DNA of 64,000 bases from the NCBI GenBank assembly GCA_002313255.1, contig DCBA01000003.1, positions 15,271 through 79,270 on the forward strand, in the 5' to 3' direction. Every line of letters starts with the position of its first letter. Position 1 is the first letter of the stretch. This document shows, in pieces, positions 9,537-18,589 of this stretch. The DNA is from Gammaproteobacteria bacterium UBA1119 (GTDB lineage Bacteria; Pseudomonadota; Gammaproteobacteria; Pseudomonadales; Azotimanducaceae). The notes beneath the pieces are model-generated. The model saw only the letters and a list, made by a program, of their open reading frames with translations. It was not told the origin of the DNA and ran no database searches. Both the position numbers and the translations under genes were made by a program.

Positions 9537-11255
9537 ATGAGCGAAAGTTTCGCAGATCTGTTCGAAGAAAGTCTCAACACAGTTGAGCTGGTGCCTGGAT
9601 CGATTGTGATTGGCACCGTAGTGGACATCGACAGCGAGTGGGTTGTAGTTCACGCGGGGTTGAAGTCGGAAGGGGTGATTCCAAGAAATCAATTTGTCAG
9701 CGAGAGTGGCGAGTTCAACGTCGAAATAGGCGATCAGGTTAAGGTCGCAATGGAGGTCGTTGACGATGGGTTTGGGGAAACACGGCTATCACGCGAAAAG
9801 GCGCGTCGTGCGGAGTCCTGGGACATGTTAGAAGACGCATTTTCCAGCAACGAGCCAGTGACTGGAGTGATGAACGGCAAAGTCAAAGGCGGCTTTACCG
9901 TAGATATCAATGATATAAGAGCTTTTTTGCCGGGGTCTCTTGTAGATATTCGGCCGTTAAGAGAAACGATTCACCTTGAAGGGAAACCCCTTGAATTCAA
10001 AGTGATAAAACTCGATCAGAAGCGAAATAACGTCGTGGTTTCTCGCCGTGCAGTGCTCGAGCAAGAAAATAGCGAAGAGCGTGATGCGCTCCTTGGTTCG
10101 CTCGAAGAGGGTCAGGAAGTTAATGGAGTCGTTAAGAATTTGACGGATTATGGGGCATTTGTTGATTTAGGAGGAATCGACGGCTTGTTGCACATTACTG
10201 ATATGGCTTGGCGACGAATTCGGCATCCGAGTGAAATGGTGAATGTGGGTGATGAATTGCCGGTCAAGATTCTTAAGTTCGACCGCGAAAAAAATCGAGT
10301 TTCACTTGGCATGAAGCAACTTGGAGATGACCCATGGGTGGAAATCAAAGGTCGCTACCCGGAGAACACCCGAGTGCAGGCGGTTGTCACGAATCTAACC
10401 GATTACGGATGCTTTGCGGAAATCGAGGAGGGTGTTGAGGGGCTTGTTCATGTCTCTGAAATGGATTGGACCAACAAAAACATACATCCTTCAAAAGTCG
10501 TAGCTGTTGGCGATGAAGTGGAAGTTATGGTGTTGGATATTGATGAAGAACGGCGTCGGATATCGTTGGGGATCAAACAGTGTCGGGAGAATCCGTGGGG
10601 CGAATTCGCAAGCAAACATGCTCAGGGAGATCACCTATCGGGCAAAATTAAATCGATCACAGATTTTGGGATATTCATTGGTCTCGAAGGCGGCATTGAC
10701 GGATTGGTGCATCTATCTGATATCTCGTGGGATGAGGATGGAGAGACAGCAGTTCGTCGGTACAGCAAGGGCGAAGAACTCGAAACAGTCATTCTAGCGA
10801 TCGACTCGGAGCGGGAACGAATTTCGCTGGGTGTTAAGCAGCTCGAGAAGGACCCATTTTCTGATTTTATTTCCGAACATGATCGAGGAAGCATCGTCCA
10901 AGCAACAGTATCCGAAGTTGAAGAAAAGTACGCTGTTTTGACTCTTGCGGAGGGCGTGGAGGGCGTTTTGAAAGCGTCTGAAATTAGCATTGAATCGGTT
11001 GATGACGCCCGACAGTCTCTGAGTATTGGCGACAAGCTCGAAGTGAAAATTTTTGGCCTCGATCGTAAGAATCGAGCGATTACCCTTTCAGCCAAATCCA
11101 GAGAAATTGACGATGAACAAGAGGCGCATCGAGAGTATCGAGTGCAGGGCGACGCTCGAGCTGGAGCAACAACTCTTGGCGATTTGATCAAAGCGCAGAT
11201 GGACGTTGATGACGATCATGACGGATCGGAAGAAGTAAGCCCGACCGAAGAATAG
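9537..11255 (+). CDS. rpsA: 30S ribosomal protein S1
   Basis: Large RNA-binding ribosomal protein that helps mRNAs bind the 30S subunit. The 572 residues contain six S1 (OB-fold) repeats at about 20-90, 105-172, 190-262, 278-348, 364-435 and 450-522. Repeats 3-5 are the best conserved, with the [11 protein letters not shown] / [11 protein letters not shown] / [11 protein letters not shown] pattern. The acidic C-terminal tail ([16 protein letters not shown]) is usual. The start is preceded by AGGAA (gatAGGAAactATG). Length and repeat count match gammaproteobacterial S1. Confidence 0.97.
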   Translation: MSESFADLFEESLNTVELVPGSIVIGTVVDIDSEWVVVHAGLKSEGVIPRNQFVSESGEFNVEIGDQVKVAMEVVDDGFGETRLSREKARRAESWDMLEDAFSSNEPVTGVMNGKVKGGFTVDINDIRAFLPGSLVDIRPLRETIHLEGKPLEFKVIKLDQKRNNVVVSRRAVLEQENSEERDALLGSLEEGQEVNGVVKNLTDYGAFVDLGGIDGLLHITDMAWRRIRHPSEMVNVGDELPVKILKFDREKNRVSLGMKQLGDDPWVEIKGRYPENTRVQAVVTNLTDYGCFAEIEEGVEGLVHVSEMDWTNKNIHPSKVVAVGDEVEVMVLDIDEERRRISLGIKQCRENPWGEFASKHAQGDHLSGKIKSITDFGIFIGLEGGIDGLVHLSDISWDEDGETAVRRYSKGEELETVILAIDSERERISLGVKQLEKDPFSDFISEHDRGSIVQATVSEVEEKYAVLTLAEGVEGVLKASEISIESVDDARQSLSIGDKLEVKIFGLDRKNRAITLSAKSREIDDEQEAHREYRVQGDARAGATTLGDLIKAQMDVDDDHDGSEEVSPTEE

Positions 11256-11405
11256 TAGAACTCACGCGACGAGGTCCCCTCAATCCAGGGCCCCTAAAGT
11301 CGATTCTTAATAGAACGCCAACCCTATGAAATATAAGGCATTTTACTTGTAGCAAGGATTTTGCTGTGATAGTTTCAGCAGGGCCGGATCTGTGGGTTGG
11401 GGACA

Positions 11406-11717
11406 ATGACGAAGTCGGAGCTTATTGAGCGAATTACTGCCAACCATTCTCAGCTGGCGTCGAAAGACGTAGAACTTGCGGTAAAAGAGATGTTGGAGCA
11501 CATGTCGTGGACGCTTTCCAGTGGAGCAAGAATTGAAATTCGAGGCTTTGGTAGTTTCGCGCTTCATTACCGTGTCCCGCGTATCGGTCGGAATCCCAAA
11601 ACGGGCAAAGCCGTAGGCTTGATGGGGAAATACGTACCGCATTTTAAGCCTGGGAAAAAGCTGCGAGACCTAGTAAATAGGTCGCTGGATGACACGTCGT
11701 TACCGGACGATATATAA
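11406..11717 (+). CDS. ihfB: Integration host factor subunit beta
   Basis: DNA-bending HU/IHF-family protein that acts as a heterodimer with IHF-alpha. ATG 11406 ([10 protein letters not shown], the usual IHF-beta N-terminus) is preferred over TTG 11397, because GGGG lies just upstream of it. The 103 residues contain the beta-arm segment [10 protein letters not shown]...[10 protein letters not shown] and the conserved C-terminal [12 protein letters not shown]. rpsA-ihfB adjacency is typical of gammaproteobacteria. The 150-base gap after rpsA suggests that it has its own promoter, but I could not assign one with confidence. Confidence 0.95.
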   Translation: MTKSELIERITANHSQLASKDVELAVKEMLEHMSWTLSSGARIEIRGFGSFALHYRVPRIGRNPKTGKAVGLMGKYVPHFKPGKKLRDLVNRSLDDTSLPDDI

Positions 11718-11738
11718 AATCTTATAGTGGTAGGGGTT

Positions 11739-11767
11739 CTATCAGCCCCGCGCAAAGAATCTGATAG
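11739..11767. repeat. Inverted repeat between ihfB and lapA-like gene
   Basis: CTATCAG (11739-11745) and CTGATAG (11761-11767) are perfect 7-base reverse complements around a 15-base spacer. They lie 22 bases after the ihfB stop and 24 bases before the lapA start. There is no T-run after the second arm, so it does not look like an intrinsic terminator. It may be an operator or an RNA hairpin affecting the downstream gene. The function is unknown. Confidence 0.4.
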
Positions 11768-11791
11768 GTCGAATGCAAACCAGGTAGTTAC

Positions 11792-12067
11792 GTGAAACAA
11801 GTTCTGCTGATTTTTATTGGTATAGCTATCGCAGGGCTTGCAACATTGTTTGCCATTGAAAACGCATCAGTCGTTTCGTTATCTATTTTTGAATTTCGGT
11901 CGGCTCAACTGCCGTTGTTCGTTTGGCTGGTAATAGCATTCTCGGCCGGTTTGATATTGGGTTTGTTTGTTGCGGCCATAGTTTTTTTTCGGGCGAAAAC
12001 CCGTGAACGGAAAATTAAACAAGATCTCGGTGCCAACCGTAACGAATTGTTTAAGTTGCAGAAATAG
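11792..12067 (+). CDS. LapA-domain (DUF1049) inner-membrane protein
   Basis: Small membrane protein of 91 residues with two hydrophobic segments (about 3-22 and 43-66) joined by a short loop (NASVVSLSIFEFRSAQLPL), then a basic cytoplasmic tail (RAKTRERKIKQ). This is the LapA/YciS pattern. In E. coli LapA works with LapB in controlling lipopolysaccharide assembly. The gene starts at GTG 11792. The usual partner lapB is not next to it. It is the last gene of the conserved block. Confidence 0.8.
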   Translation: MKQVLLIFIGIAIAGLATLFAIENASVVSLSIFEFRSAQLPLFVWLVIAFSAGLILGLFVAAIVFFRAKTRERKIKQDLGANRNELFKLQK

Positions 12068-12434
12068 TCAGAGCTAAAGTAGTACCCAAGAATCAAGCGC
12101 AAAAGACGCGTAGGCATATCCGATGCGTTAGAAGAAGCGTTCGCGTTTGTAGGACTGGTTCCGAACCGAGGAATGCATGTTTCAGAGTTCCGGGATATTT
12201 TTGTGTCGCAATCGTCCGGTTAGCTTTAGGCATTTTGCTTGGACGATCGTTAGCTTCAAGAAACGCGAGCCCAACAGGGCCGAACCCAGCGTGCGATCGC
12301 TTCTAGTGGGCAGTGCGTGAATGTATAGGGATTGTTATTCTTTGATCTTCAACCCGCCAATTGTCCATCCGCTACTCAGAGTTGGACTATAAAACCGGCG
12401 CTGAGTGATTCTGCCGTCGTATTGGGACATGTGA
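12068..12434. other. 367-base stretch without a recognisable gene
   Basis: This gap separates the conserved housekeeping block from the catabolic region. No start with a credible ribosome site and no family similarity were found on either strand. A minus-strand open frame (12335-12532) would encode 65 residues ending in SGWTIGGLKIKE, but it overlaps the start of the next gene and has no recognised domain. No strong hairpin or promoter was seen. Confidence 0.5.
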
Positions 12435-13376
12435 ATGAGAAGTTCATCCGTAGGGCGTGAACCCGCATGGTTTGCGCGCGCCCTAGGTACACCAAGCGAA
12501 AGTTCGTCGATCAAGGTGGATGGAATCGACATCCATTACGAGTGTTGGGGCGACACCAGCCAACCAGGCATTGTGCTTATACACGGGAGCAACGCTCACC
12601 TTGAGTGGTGGCGCTTTGTCGCCCCATTTTTGGCTGACCAATTTCGAGTAGTGGCGCTAGACCTATCGGGCAATGGGAATAGCCAATGGCGGTCCCAGTA
12701 CAGCGGTGAAGTGTACGCGAAAGAAGTTGAAGCAGTCGCTCGCGAGGCCATTGAGCACCCGGATCCGTTTGTTGTCGGCCATAGTTTTGGGGGATTTGTT
12801 GCGCTTGAGGCCGGCCATCGATACGGGCCGCGATTGGGAGGTGTCGTATTAGTAGACTATACAGTTGCTCCGCCTGAGACATACAACGAGTGGGGCCTTC
12901 GAGCGCGACGAGAGGCGTTGGGTCCTCGTAAGACGCGCGTATACAAAGACTTAGAAACAGCGCTAACGCGATTCCGCTTATTGCCCGAACAACCCACAGA
13001 GTACGAATGCGTGTTGCAGCATATTGCTAAGCACTCGCTCCGCAGGGTGGAAGGTGGTTGGACATGGAAATTCGACCCCACCATGTTTGATGACCTCGAA
13101 ATGGGCAATGACCAACACCAAAAGTTTGCTCGTATGCTGTGCCGCTCAGCGGTGATTCTTGGTGAAACGAGTGGTGATGAGGGTGCGAAGTCGGCACCCT
13201 TTATGTCTCAGATGACGGCTGGAAAATTACCCTCGTTCAAGGTCCCTGGAACGCATCACCATCTCATGTTCGAGGAACCCATCGCGTTAGCGATGGGCCT
13301 GAAGGGTATTTTTTTGGCATGGTTACGCGAAGATGGAGTTGAGGTCATGAATGAGAGCTTGAGCACCCATCGATGA
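12435..13376 (+). CDS. Alpha/beta hydrolase
   Basis: Cytosolic alpha/beta-hydrolase-fold enzyme of 313 residues; the substrate is unknown. Seen: the oxyanion segment VLIHGSNAHLEWW, the nucleophile elbow GHSFGG with Ser as nucleophile, the strand LGGVVLVDY after it, and a candidate catalytic His in PGTHHHLMFEEP near the C-terminus. The first 25 residues are outside the core fold. No signal peptide is seen. It is convergent with the TcuA-like gene (17-base gap), so it is probably transcribed alone. Confidence 0.85.
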   Translation: MRSSSVGREPAWFARALGTPSESSSIKVDGIDIHYECWGDTSQPGIVLIHGSNAHLEWWRFVAPFLADQFRVVALDLSGNGNSQWRSQYSGEVYAKEVEAVAREAIEHPDPFVVGHSFGGFVALEAGHRYGPRLGGVVLVDYTVAPPETYNEWGLRARREALGPRKTRVYKDLETALTRFRLLPEQPTEYECVLQHIAKHSLRRVEGGWTWKFDPTMFDDLEMGNDQHQKFARMLCRSAVILGETSGDEGAKSAPFMSQMTAGKLPSFKVPGTHHHLMFEEPIALAMGLKGIFLAWLREDGVEVMNESLSTHR

Positions 13377-13393
13377 ATCGAACGTAGCATATG

Positions 13394-14857
13394 TCAAGCG
13401 CTGGAGTCGTTTGCAGCGTTGCTGCCGGCGACGCGTCCAAACACTGAACCCGAGGTCAGACCGGTCCCACCAGGATAGTTAAAGTAAAAGAGGCCGCCGA
13501 CGATTTCACCGGCCGCGTAAAGTCCGGGGATTGGACTTCCGGCTTCGTCGATGACCCGTGCGTTAGAATCCACATGGAGGCCACCGAAAGTAAACGTAAT
13601 TCCACAAGTAACACCGTATGCCTCAAAAGGCGGGGTATCGATGGGGTTCGCCCAGTTCGACTTTGGAACCGCAAGACCTTGCGTACAAAGCCCGTCTTTC
13701 ACCGACGGATCGAACGCCGTGTTGCCGTTGCAAGCGGCATTGTATGCGGACACGCAGCTCACGAAATTCTCGGTATCCACGCCTTCCATACCTTGCGCTA
13801 ACTCACTCAGTGTTTCTGCTTGTATGCGGGTTACTTGTTTTATTCGGTACTCATCTCTGAGTAGGTGGCTTACTTTTTTGTCGAAAATTTGATACGCGAA
13901 TTGGTCAGGCTGTTTCAGAATTTCGTGCCCGTAACGCGCGTAAGTGTAGTTCCGAAAATCGGCGCCCTCGTCCACGAATCGTTCTCCGTTCGCGTTGACC
14001 ATGATGCCCAAAGGGTAGGAATGTTTCTGGAAATTATCTCCCACCTCAAGGTCACCAAATTCCGGAGCATTACGGTCCCAGCTAACGGCGTGACATCCTG
14101 ACCAGTGACCGCGGGTGGCGGCGCCGATCTCGGTAGCCATCTTGATACCGTCACCGGTGTTAAATCGAGTGCCACGAACGGGCACGAGGTCCCAACCGGG
14201 TCCTAAGTACCGTGTCCTCCACGCGGGATTGGACTCGAACCCTCCGCAAGCCAATACCACCGCATCGGCAGCGATCGAGTCGTCACCAACTTCGACTCCA
14301 CAAACGTTGCCCGCTTTGCATAGCAATCGAGTTGCACGACTTTGGTATCGAATTACTACGCCGATTTTTTCTGCAATCGTGGTCAGACTATCAACCAAGC
14401 CTGGACCTCCACCCCAAGCTTCCACGGTTAGACCGCCCCAAAATCGAACGGCCCCTTCAATCTCAAACGACTGGCGGCCGTAAAGCGGGAGAAAACGGAC
14501 TCCGTGCTGCTGCATCCAGCGCAAGGTGTCAAAACTTTCCTCGACTAACTTTTCGGCAAGGTCAGGATCAATCCTATAGTTTGTAACCCTACCCAGATCT
14601 TCATAGAAATCCTCGCGAGCATAGGTTCCGAATTCGGTGCGCTCGATCTCCGATGGTGTGAGATCGGGCATAATTTTTAAGAGGTCGTCGATGCCTTCGT
14701 ACACGGTCCGCATCGCACCTGCTGTGAAGCGCGAATTCCCCCCCCGCAATTCGTATGACGCGCGTTCTAGTAGGACGACGCCGGCACCTCGCTCGCGCGC
14801 ACTAATCGCCGCGCAAAGCGCGGCATTGCCTCCCCCGACGATCACCACGCGAGTCAT
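13394..14857 (-). CDS. TcuA-like FAD-dependent dehydrogenase (fumarate reductase flavoprotein family)
   Basis: Flavoprotein of 487 residues. The N-terminal FAD loop is VVIVGGGNAALCAA, followed by the RGGNSRFTAGAMR segment, very like TcuA, which oxidises tricarballylate to cis-aconitate. A C-terminal FAD-capping signature is also present (GGLHVDSNARV, then GLYAAGEIVGGLFYFNYPGG). It overlaps the upstream CoA-transferase gene by an ATGA junction, so the two form a coupled pair. The substrate is probably a carboxylic acid or a 3-ketosteroid-like compound. Exact specificity cannot be read from sequence, and no TcuB partner is adjacent. Confidence 0.82.
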   Translation of the reverse strand: MTRVVIVGGGNAALCAAISARERGAGVVLLERASYELRGGNSRFTAGAMRTVYEGIDDLLKIMPDLTPSEIERTEFGTYAREDFYEDLGRVTNYRIDPDLAEKLVEESFDTLRWMQQHGVRFLPLYGRQSFEIEGAVRFWGGLTVEAWGGGPGLVDSLTTIAEKIGVVIRYQSRATRLLCKAGNVCGVEVGDDSIAADAVVLACGGFESNPAWRTRYLGPGWDLVPVRGTRFNTGDGIKMATEIGAATRGHWSGCHAVSWDRNAPEFGDLEVGDNFQKHSYPLGIMVNANGERFVDEGADFRNYTYARYGHEILKQPDQFAYQIFDKKVSHLLRDEYRIKQVTRIQAETLSELAQGMEGVDTENFVSCVSAYNAACNGNTAFDPSVKDGLCTQGLAVPKSNWANPIDTPPFEAYGVTCGITFTFGGLHVDSNARVIDEAGSPIPGLYAAGEIVGGLFYFNYPGGTGLTSGSVFGRVAGSNAANDSSA

Positions 14858-16068
14858 ACGATCACGCCGATTTTTCGTAACCGTTTAATTTCCAAAGGAT
14901 TGATGCCGGACTCCGTTAGAATTTCATCGCTATCACGTCCGAGCGTTGGGGGTACAGATGTTGGTCCCGTGGGTGCGTTGTCGACTGTAAACCCTGCGCC
15001 CAAAAACGTCAGGGCATGGTCCATTCCGGGGACATCGGATATGGTTGTAAAGCTGTTTCGAAACTTCAATTGTGGGTGTTGCACGACTTCGTCGAGGTTC
15101 TTCAATTGTCCCGACGGTACACCCGCCTTGCGAAGTACGTCGTCCCAATGATTGGCTGAATCTGTCGAGAAAATCGCACCAAAAATTGCACGTAGCTCGT
15201 CTCGGTGTTCGCTTGATGCGTTGATGTCACGAAAACGATCGTCTTCCAACAAATCTCCGCGGCCAAGCGCGCGGGCCATCCGTTCGAACAAGCGTTGATT
15301 GTTGGCATTAACCAAAAGCACTCCGTCCTTGGTTTCCCAGGTACCGGCGGATCCGATTTGGGCTAATGGGTTGGGTCCTACCCGTGCTCCAACCTTGCCG
15401 GTGGCAAAGAAGTTGTAGTAGTTAAGTCCCATAAGCGCCATGCAAGATTCGAGCATCGAGACATCCAAAAAAGCTCCCGCGCCCTCACGACCCATACGGA
15501 CCAACGCGCCGAGAATGGCCGAGCTTGCGATGACTGCTGTGCCGGCGTCGGCGACGGCAAATCCGACTCGGACGGGCTGGTCTTCGGTTCCGGTTGCCAT
15601 GAACATGCCGGATTCACCCTGTATTAAATGATCCATTGCGGGACGATCTGCATCCGGACCTGTCTGCCCGTATCCAGAGATCGCGCAATAAATTATGGAT
15701 GGGTTTGCAGTCCGGGCAGTTTCATAACCGATGCCAATCCGTTCGGCGGTTCCGGGACGCATGTTAATCACGATCACGTCCGCGTCTTTCATTAGTTGAT
15801 TCACGACGCGGACTCCATCTTTGGTTTTCAGATTTAGCGCAATGGAACGTTTGTTTGCATTTTGGCCGAGAAAACCCGGTGACATCCCGGGAGCAAGCTG
15901 CACCCCCATAGTACGCATTTGGTCGCCGGCTCCGGGCGCTTCGACTTTAATGACGTCAGCACCCATCAGAGCGAGCTGATACGTACAGAGCGGACCGGCG
16001 TGCACGTGCGTGAAGTCCAGTACCCGCACTCCTTCAAGGAGATCGATGCGCGGCGAATTTTCCGGCAT
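14854..16068 (-). CDS. Family III (CaiB/BaiF) CoA-transferase
   Basis: Moves CoA between acyl-CoA and a free carboxylate. The 404 residues match the family. N-terminal segment: VRVLDFTHVHAGPLCTYQL and ADVIKVEAPGAGD. SIALNLKTKDG is the typical strand. The Asp of AMDHLIQGESGM aligns with the catalytic Asp that forms the acyl-enzyme anhydride. It is the first gene of a two-gene minus operon with the TcuA-like flavoprotein, and divergent from an enoyl-CoA hydratase 66 bases away, so the whole set probably activates and oxidises one acid. The donor and acceptor are unknown. Confidence 0.88.
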   Translation of the reverse strand: MPENSPRIDLLEGVRVLDFTHVHAGPLCTYQLALMGADVIKVEAPGAGDQMRTMGVQLAPGMSPGFLGQNANKRSIALNLKTKDGVRVVNQLMKDADVIVINMRPGTAERIGIGYETARTANPSIIYCAISGYGQTGPDADRPAMDHLIQGESGMFMATGTEDQPVRVGFAVADAGTAVIASSAILGALVRMGREGAGAFLDVSMLESCMALMGLNYYNFFATGKVGARVGPNPLAQIGSAGTWETKDGVLLVNANNQRLFERMARALGRGDLLEDDRFRDINASSEHRDELRAIFGAIFSTDSANHWDDVLRKAGVPSGQLKNLDEVVQHPQLKFRNSFTTISDVPGMDHALTFLGAGFTVDNAPTGPTSVPPTLGRDSDEILTESGINPLEIKRLRKIGVIV

Positions 16069-16134
16069 TTGCCCGTTATCCTGCTTACTCGTAGTCTTTG
16101 GAGCCTATCACGAGCATATCGGGGGGAATGGACC

Positions 16135-16926
16135 GTGGACGTTAGCCAATTTGAGAGAGAAGGGCACGTTGCGCGAATCACGCTGGATCGGCCGGAAGCG
16201 TTGAATTCGCTCAATCCGGATCTCCGCTGGGAGCTTTCGCAACACTTCGACGAGGTAGAAAAAGATGACGAGATCTGGCTCGCGGTGGTGACGGGTAGGG
16301 GAGACAGGGCGTTTTGTGCCGGTGCTGACCTTAAACATCGAGCGCGGGAACGAGATGCCACGAACGAACAACGTACGGTTTGGGCTCAGAAGAATATCGA
16401 GACTCGGTCCTTAACCGAACGTTGGTATTTCTCCAAACCGGTAATCGCGAGGGTGAACGGTTTCGCTCTGGGGGGTGGGCTCGAATTGGCGATGGCGTGC
16501 GACATCATCGTCGCGGCCGACCATGCGGAGTTTGGTCTACCAGAACCCCGTCGAGGCCTCATTGCTGGGGCCGTTGGCGTCCATCGTTTACCCCGCCAGA
16601 TCGGACTGAAACCCGCGATGGGGCACATGCTGACTGGCCGACATATGACAGCTGATCGCGCGTACGAGTTGGGGTTGGTAAACCAGGTCGTGTCACTCGG
16701 TGATCTGGATTCGGCTGTAGATAGCTGGATTGAAGATATCCTTCGCTGCGCACCTCTCTCCGTCAGAGCGACAAAAGAAGCCGCGATGCAGGGTCTCGAC
16801 ATGGCTTTACCGCAGGCTTTTTACAGTCAATACGAGTGGGAACAGAAACGCCAACGTAGTACTGATACGTTAGAAGGGCCGAGGGCATTTGCCGAAAAAC
16901 GGGAACCACGTTGGGTGGGCAAATGA
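16135..16926 (+). CDS. Enoyl-CoA hydratase (crotonase family)
   Basis: Syn-hydration of 2-enoyl-CoA. I place the start at GTG 16135, because GGGGGGA lies 7 bases upstream and the crotonase fold begins a few residues later; the frame is open further upstream but that runs into the divergent CoA-transferase. The 263 residues show the CoA oxyanion segment AFCAGADLKH and NGFALGGGLE. The pair of catalytic glutamates found in true hydratases is intact: the Glu in GGGLE and, exactly 20 residues on, the Glu in LPEPRRG. It overlaps the next gene as ATGA. Confidence 0.9.
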   Translation: MDVSQFEREGHVARITLDRPEALNSLNPDLRWELSQHFDEVEKDDEIWLAVVTGRGDRAFCAGADLKHRARERDATNEQRTVWAQKNIETRSLTERWYFSKPVIARVNGFALGGGLELAMACDIIVAADHAEFGLPEPRRGLIAGAVGVHRLPRQIGLKPAMGHMLTGRHMTADRAYELGLVNQVVSLGDLDSAVDSWIEDILRCAPLSVRATKEAAMQGLDMALPQAFYSQYEWEQKRQRSTDTLEGPRAFAEKREPRWVGK

Positions 16927-18020
16927 ACGTTCCCAAGACTTCCTTCGCCATGGTTCAGATCGGGCCACGCGAGCTCGAGGCAAGGGACGTGCCAATTCCT
17001 GATATCGATGCAGATGGCGCTATTCTTGAGCTTGAAGCTTGCGGTATTTGTGGAAGCGATTACGAACAATTTGAAGGCGTCCTGCGAACGCCGTTCCCCG
17101 TCATTCCAGGCCATGAACCCCTCGGAAAAATCGTGCGCATTGGCGATCTTGCGGCTGCTCGGTGGGGTGTTGATGAAGGAGATCGTGTGGCGATCGAGAC
17201 GATGGTGTCTTGTCGCCATTGCGACCCGTGCTTGGGTGGTGCGTACCACTTATGTGATAACAGACGAATCTATTCCTATATCCCGCTAACCGAAGCACCG
17301 GGCCTATGGGGCGGGTATTCGCAATACATGTACCTGGATCCGAACTCAATCGTCCATCGAATGGATTCGAGTTTGCCCGCTGAAACTGCCGTCATTTTTA
17401 ACCCATTAGGTGCCGGCTTTCGTTGGGCTGTGGAAATTCCAGAGACCGGTGTTGGCGACACCATCGTCATCCTCGGGCCAGGACAGCGAGGCTTGGCGAG
17501 CGTGATTGCCTGTCGGGAGGCCGGCGCTGGAACAATCATCGTGACCGGCCTTGCCGTGGATGCTCGCAAACTCGAAGTAGCAAGGCTATACGGAGCCGAT
17601 CACACCGTTGACGTCGATAACGAGAATTCCGTACGACGCGTAAAAGAACTTACCGAAGGGAAAGGCGCGGACATTGTCGTTGACGTCAGTTCCTATGCCA
17701 CGCAACCCGTTGTCGACGCGCTGTCCATGGTTCGGCCCGGAGGAACAATCGTTCTGGCGGGCGTCAAGGGGTTCAAGCCGGTTGATGAATTCGTCAGTGA
17801 TCTAATCGTCATGAAGGAAATAACGATCAAGGGAGCGATCGGGGTGACGTCGTCTGGGTATAACCGCGCGATTAAGCTAATCGAATCGGGCCGTGTTGAT
17901 TTCAGCTTGATGCACACGCACGACTTCCCACTCGCCGATGCAGAATTAGCGATTCGGACGTTGGCGCGGGAAATTGACGGCGACGAATCCATCCATTCCT
18001 GCCTGATTCCTCCTCGCTAG
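16923..18020 (+). CDS. Zinc-dependent alcohol dehydrogenase (MDR family)
   Basis: NAD(P)-dependent medium-chain dehydrogenase of 365 residues from ATG 16923. Catalytic zinc ligands are visible in CGICGSD and GHEPLGK. The structural zinc lobe has four cysteines in CRHCDPCLGGAYHLC. The cofactor loop is GPGQRGLASVIACREAG, followed by the TDH-like GADHTVDVD and GADIVVDVSS. It is coupled to the enoyl-CoA hydratase by an ATGA overlap, which fits an alcohol or hydroxyacid dehydrogenation next to hydration. It resembles threonine and sorbitol dehydrogenases; the substrate is not known. Confidence 0.87.
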   Translation: MNVPKTSFAMVQIGPRELEARDVPIPDIDADGAILELEACGICGSDYEQFEGVLRTPFPVIPGHEPLGKIVRIGDLAAARWGVDEGDRVAIETMVSCRHCDPCLGGAYHLCDNRRIYSYIPLTEAPGLWGGYSQYMYLDPNSIVHRMDSSLPAETAVIFNPLGAGFRWAVEIPETGVGDTIVILGPGQRGLASVIACREAGAGTIIVTGLAVDARKLEVARLYGADHTVDVDNENSVRRVKELTEGKGADIVVDVSSYATQPVVDALSMVRPGGTIVLAGVKGFKPVDEFVSDLIVMKEITIKGAIGVTSSGYNRAIKLIESGRVDFSLMHTHDFPLADAELAIRTLAREIDGDESIHSCLIPPR

Positions 18021-18067
18021 GGCTCATGTAGACTGGGCGAAGAGATCTGATTGGAGCGACGATTCGC

Positions 18068-18520
18068 ATGACGAATACACCGGACACCCGACCCACATTC
18101 GAATTCAACGAAAAAGTTGCCCGTTCGTTTTTAGACAATGCCTCGGTCGCAGGCGGGCTGCATGGTTACCTCGGGTTTGAGACGGTCGATGTTGGTCCCG
18201 GCACAATGCAGGGAAGATTCCAAGTACGAGAGGAGTTACTTACGTCGTTTGGCAACATGCATGGCGGCGTTTTATCGGCGTTTTGCGATCATCTTCTTGG
18301 CACCGTGTGTTACCCGGTAATGAAAAAGGGGCAATGGGCTGCGACAACGGAATTCAAAATCAATCTCACGCGGCCGGTGAGTGGCGGCGTCGTCGACGGT
18401 TATGCCACGATCGAGACGTTCGGGCGGACCCAAGCGGTTGTACGAATTGAAGTGCTTAACGAGGGGCGTATTGCGGCAATCGCGCAAGGAACCGTTACCA
18501 TCATGGACCCGCGGACCTGA
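18068..18520 (+). CDS. PaaI-type hotdog thioesterase
   Basis: Hydrolyses acyl-CoA thioesters. The 150 residues form one hotdog domain. The helix segment GNMHGGVLSAFCDHLLG contains the HGG and acidic residue typical of the PaaI/YbgC type II thioesterase group, and TEFKINLTRPV is the usual strand. It follows the dehydrogenase in the same direction after 47 bases, so it is probably part of the 16135-19348 operon, releasing CoA from a product or a dead-end ester. Confidence 0.86.
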   Translation: MTNTPDTRPTFEFNEKVARSFLDNASVAGGLHGYLGFETVDVGPGTMQGRFQVREELLTSFGNMHGGVLSAFCDHLLGTVCYPVMKKGQWAATTEFKINLTRPVSGGVVDGYATIETFGRTQAVVRIEVLNEGRIAAIAQGTVTIMDPRT

Positions 18521-18589
18521 ACCACTTTACCGACGAGTTAGCGTCGATCAAGCGCCGCCCAACGTCCGTCTAATGTGACGGGGCATCCT

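Noticed and set aside
10631-11191. 186-codon open frame antisense to rpsA
   Set aside because: Ser/Arg-rich shadow of the S1 repeats; no ribosome site or family match.
12335-12532. 65-codon minus-strand frame in the gene-free gap
   Set aside because: Overlaps the start of the hydrolase gene, has no clear ribosome site and no family match; too weak to call.
15919-16134. Upstream extension of the enoyl-CoA hydratase frame
   Set aside because: It is antisense to the CoA-transferase start and has no crotonase similarity; GTG 16135 has a good ribosome site.
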